The notes beneath the pieces are model-generated. The model was not told the origin of the DNA and did no database searches. It saw only the letters and a list, made by a program, of their open reading frames with translations. The position numbers and the translations under genes were made by a program. A DNA stretch of 6,429 nucleotides from RYN-433 sp036558265 (lineage in GTDB: Bacteria; Planctomycetota; Phycisphaerae; Tepidisphaerales; Tepidisphaeraceae), in the NCBI GenBank assembly GCA_036558265.1, contig DATBFY010000727.1:1-6429 (forward strand), read 5' to 3'. Each line of letters starts with the position of its first letter. Positions within the stretch are counted from its first letter, which is position 1. Below are positions 6,242 through 6,429 of this stretch, piece after piece.

Positions 6242-6429
6242 TCAGACGAGCTTCCACGCGCGACGGATCTCGTAGAGCGAAGGAAACGGATACCAGAACC
6301 AGCGCTGCATCATCCACATCCCCTTGACCGCACGGCTGTGATAGACGCCGCGGGCATCGACGGGAACCGCTTGGTACCGCCCGGCGCGATCGAGTTGATA
6401 AAATTCCGCGCGCTTCCTCGCCGGGTCAA
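6242..6429 (-). CDS. Uma2-family (DUF820) putative endonuclease, C-terminal fragment
   Basis: Sixty-one codons plus a TGA stop (6242-6244) are open to the right window edge, preceded by two bases of a split codon. The peptide reads EFYQLDRAGRYQAVPVDARG, then a GVYHSRAVKGMWMMQRWFW-like segment, and ends RRAWKLV. This matches the usual Uma2 C-terminus: a 'Y-x-L-x-x-x-G-x-Y' strand, then 'G-[VI]-Y-x-S-x-x-x-G-x-W' and a Trp-rich 'W' strand before a short terminal helix. Uma2 proteins have a PD-(D/E)XK restriction-endonuclease-like fold and are abundant in cyanobacteria and planctomycetes; their role is poorly understood. The catalytic residues would lie upstream, outside this window, so activity cannot be judged. 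The gene has the same orientation as rtcB. Confidence 0.75.
   Translation of the reverse strand, partial: DPARKRAEFYQLDRAGRYQAVPVDARGVYHSRAVKGMWMMQRWFWYPFPSLYEIRRAWKLV

Overview
The window is about 6.4 kb of GC-rich DNA. All five recognisable genes lie on the minus strand, so transcription runs from high to low coordinates. It looks like a planctomycete chromosome, perhaps Phycisphaerae/Tepidisphaerales. Two proteins begin with the LEPR/LERR-x-LL N-terminal motif typical of that phylum, and an Uma2-family protein sits next to them. This placement is an inference from motif recall, not from a search.

In the direction of transcription: (1) the 3' end of an Uma2-family (DUF820) nuclease-like gene (6242-6429) enters from the right edge. 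(2) After an 87 nt gap comes a complete rtcB RNA ligase gene (4682-6154). All expected metal-binding and guanylylation motifs are present, but an in-frame, purine-rich, partly palindromic insert of about 80 bp sits at about 5381-5461. (3) A 238 nt intergenic region carries a candidate sigma-70 promoter and a strong Shine-Dalgarno. (4) Two tandem paralogous genes follow (3184-4443 and 1888-3123), 60 nt apart. Each encodes a LEPR-type N-terminus followed by seven 'N-N/D-x-G-Q-I' repeats resembling HAF-type extracellular repeats, possibly a seven-bladed beta-propeller. (5) After another 60 nt gap, which holds a (GC)8 tract, comes a PepF/M3B oligoendopeptidase with HEAGH zinc motif (1827 to the left edge, C-terminus cut off).

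The tandem pair and pepF are closely spaced and could be one transcript. RtcB is a housekeeping or stress RNA-repair enzyme with no visible functional tie to its neighbours; no archease, RtcA or RtcR gene is present in the window. I see no RNA genes, CRISPR array or insertion sequence. The most notable items are the RtcB insert, with its four-G-run motif in the mRNA, and the diverged tandem repeat-protein pair, which appears to be an uncharacterised surface or exported family. The long plus-strand open frames opposite these genes are judged to be codon-bias shadows.
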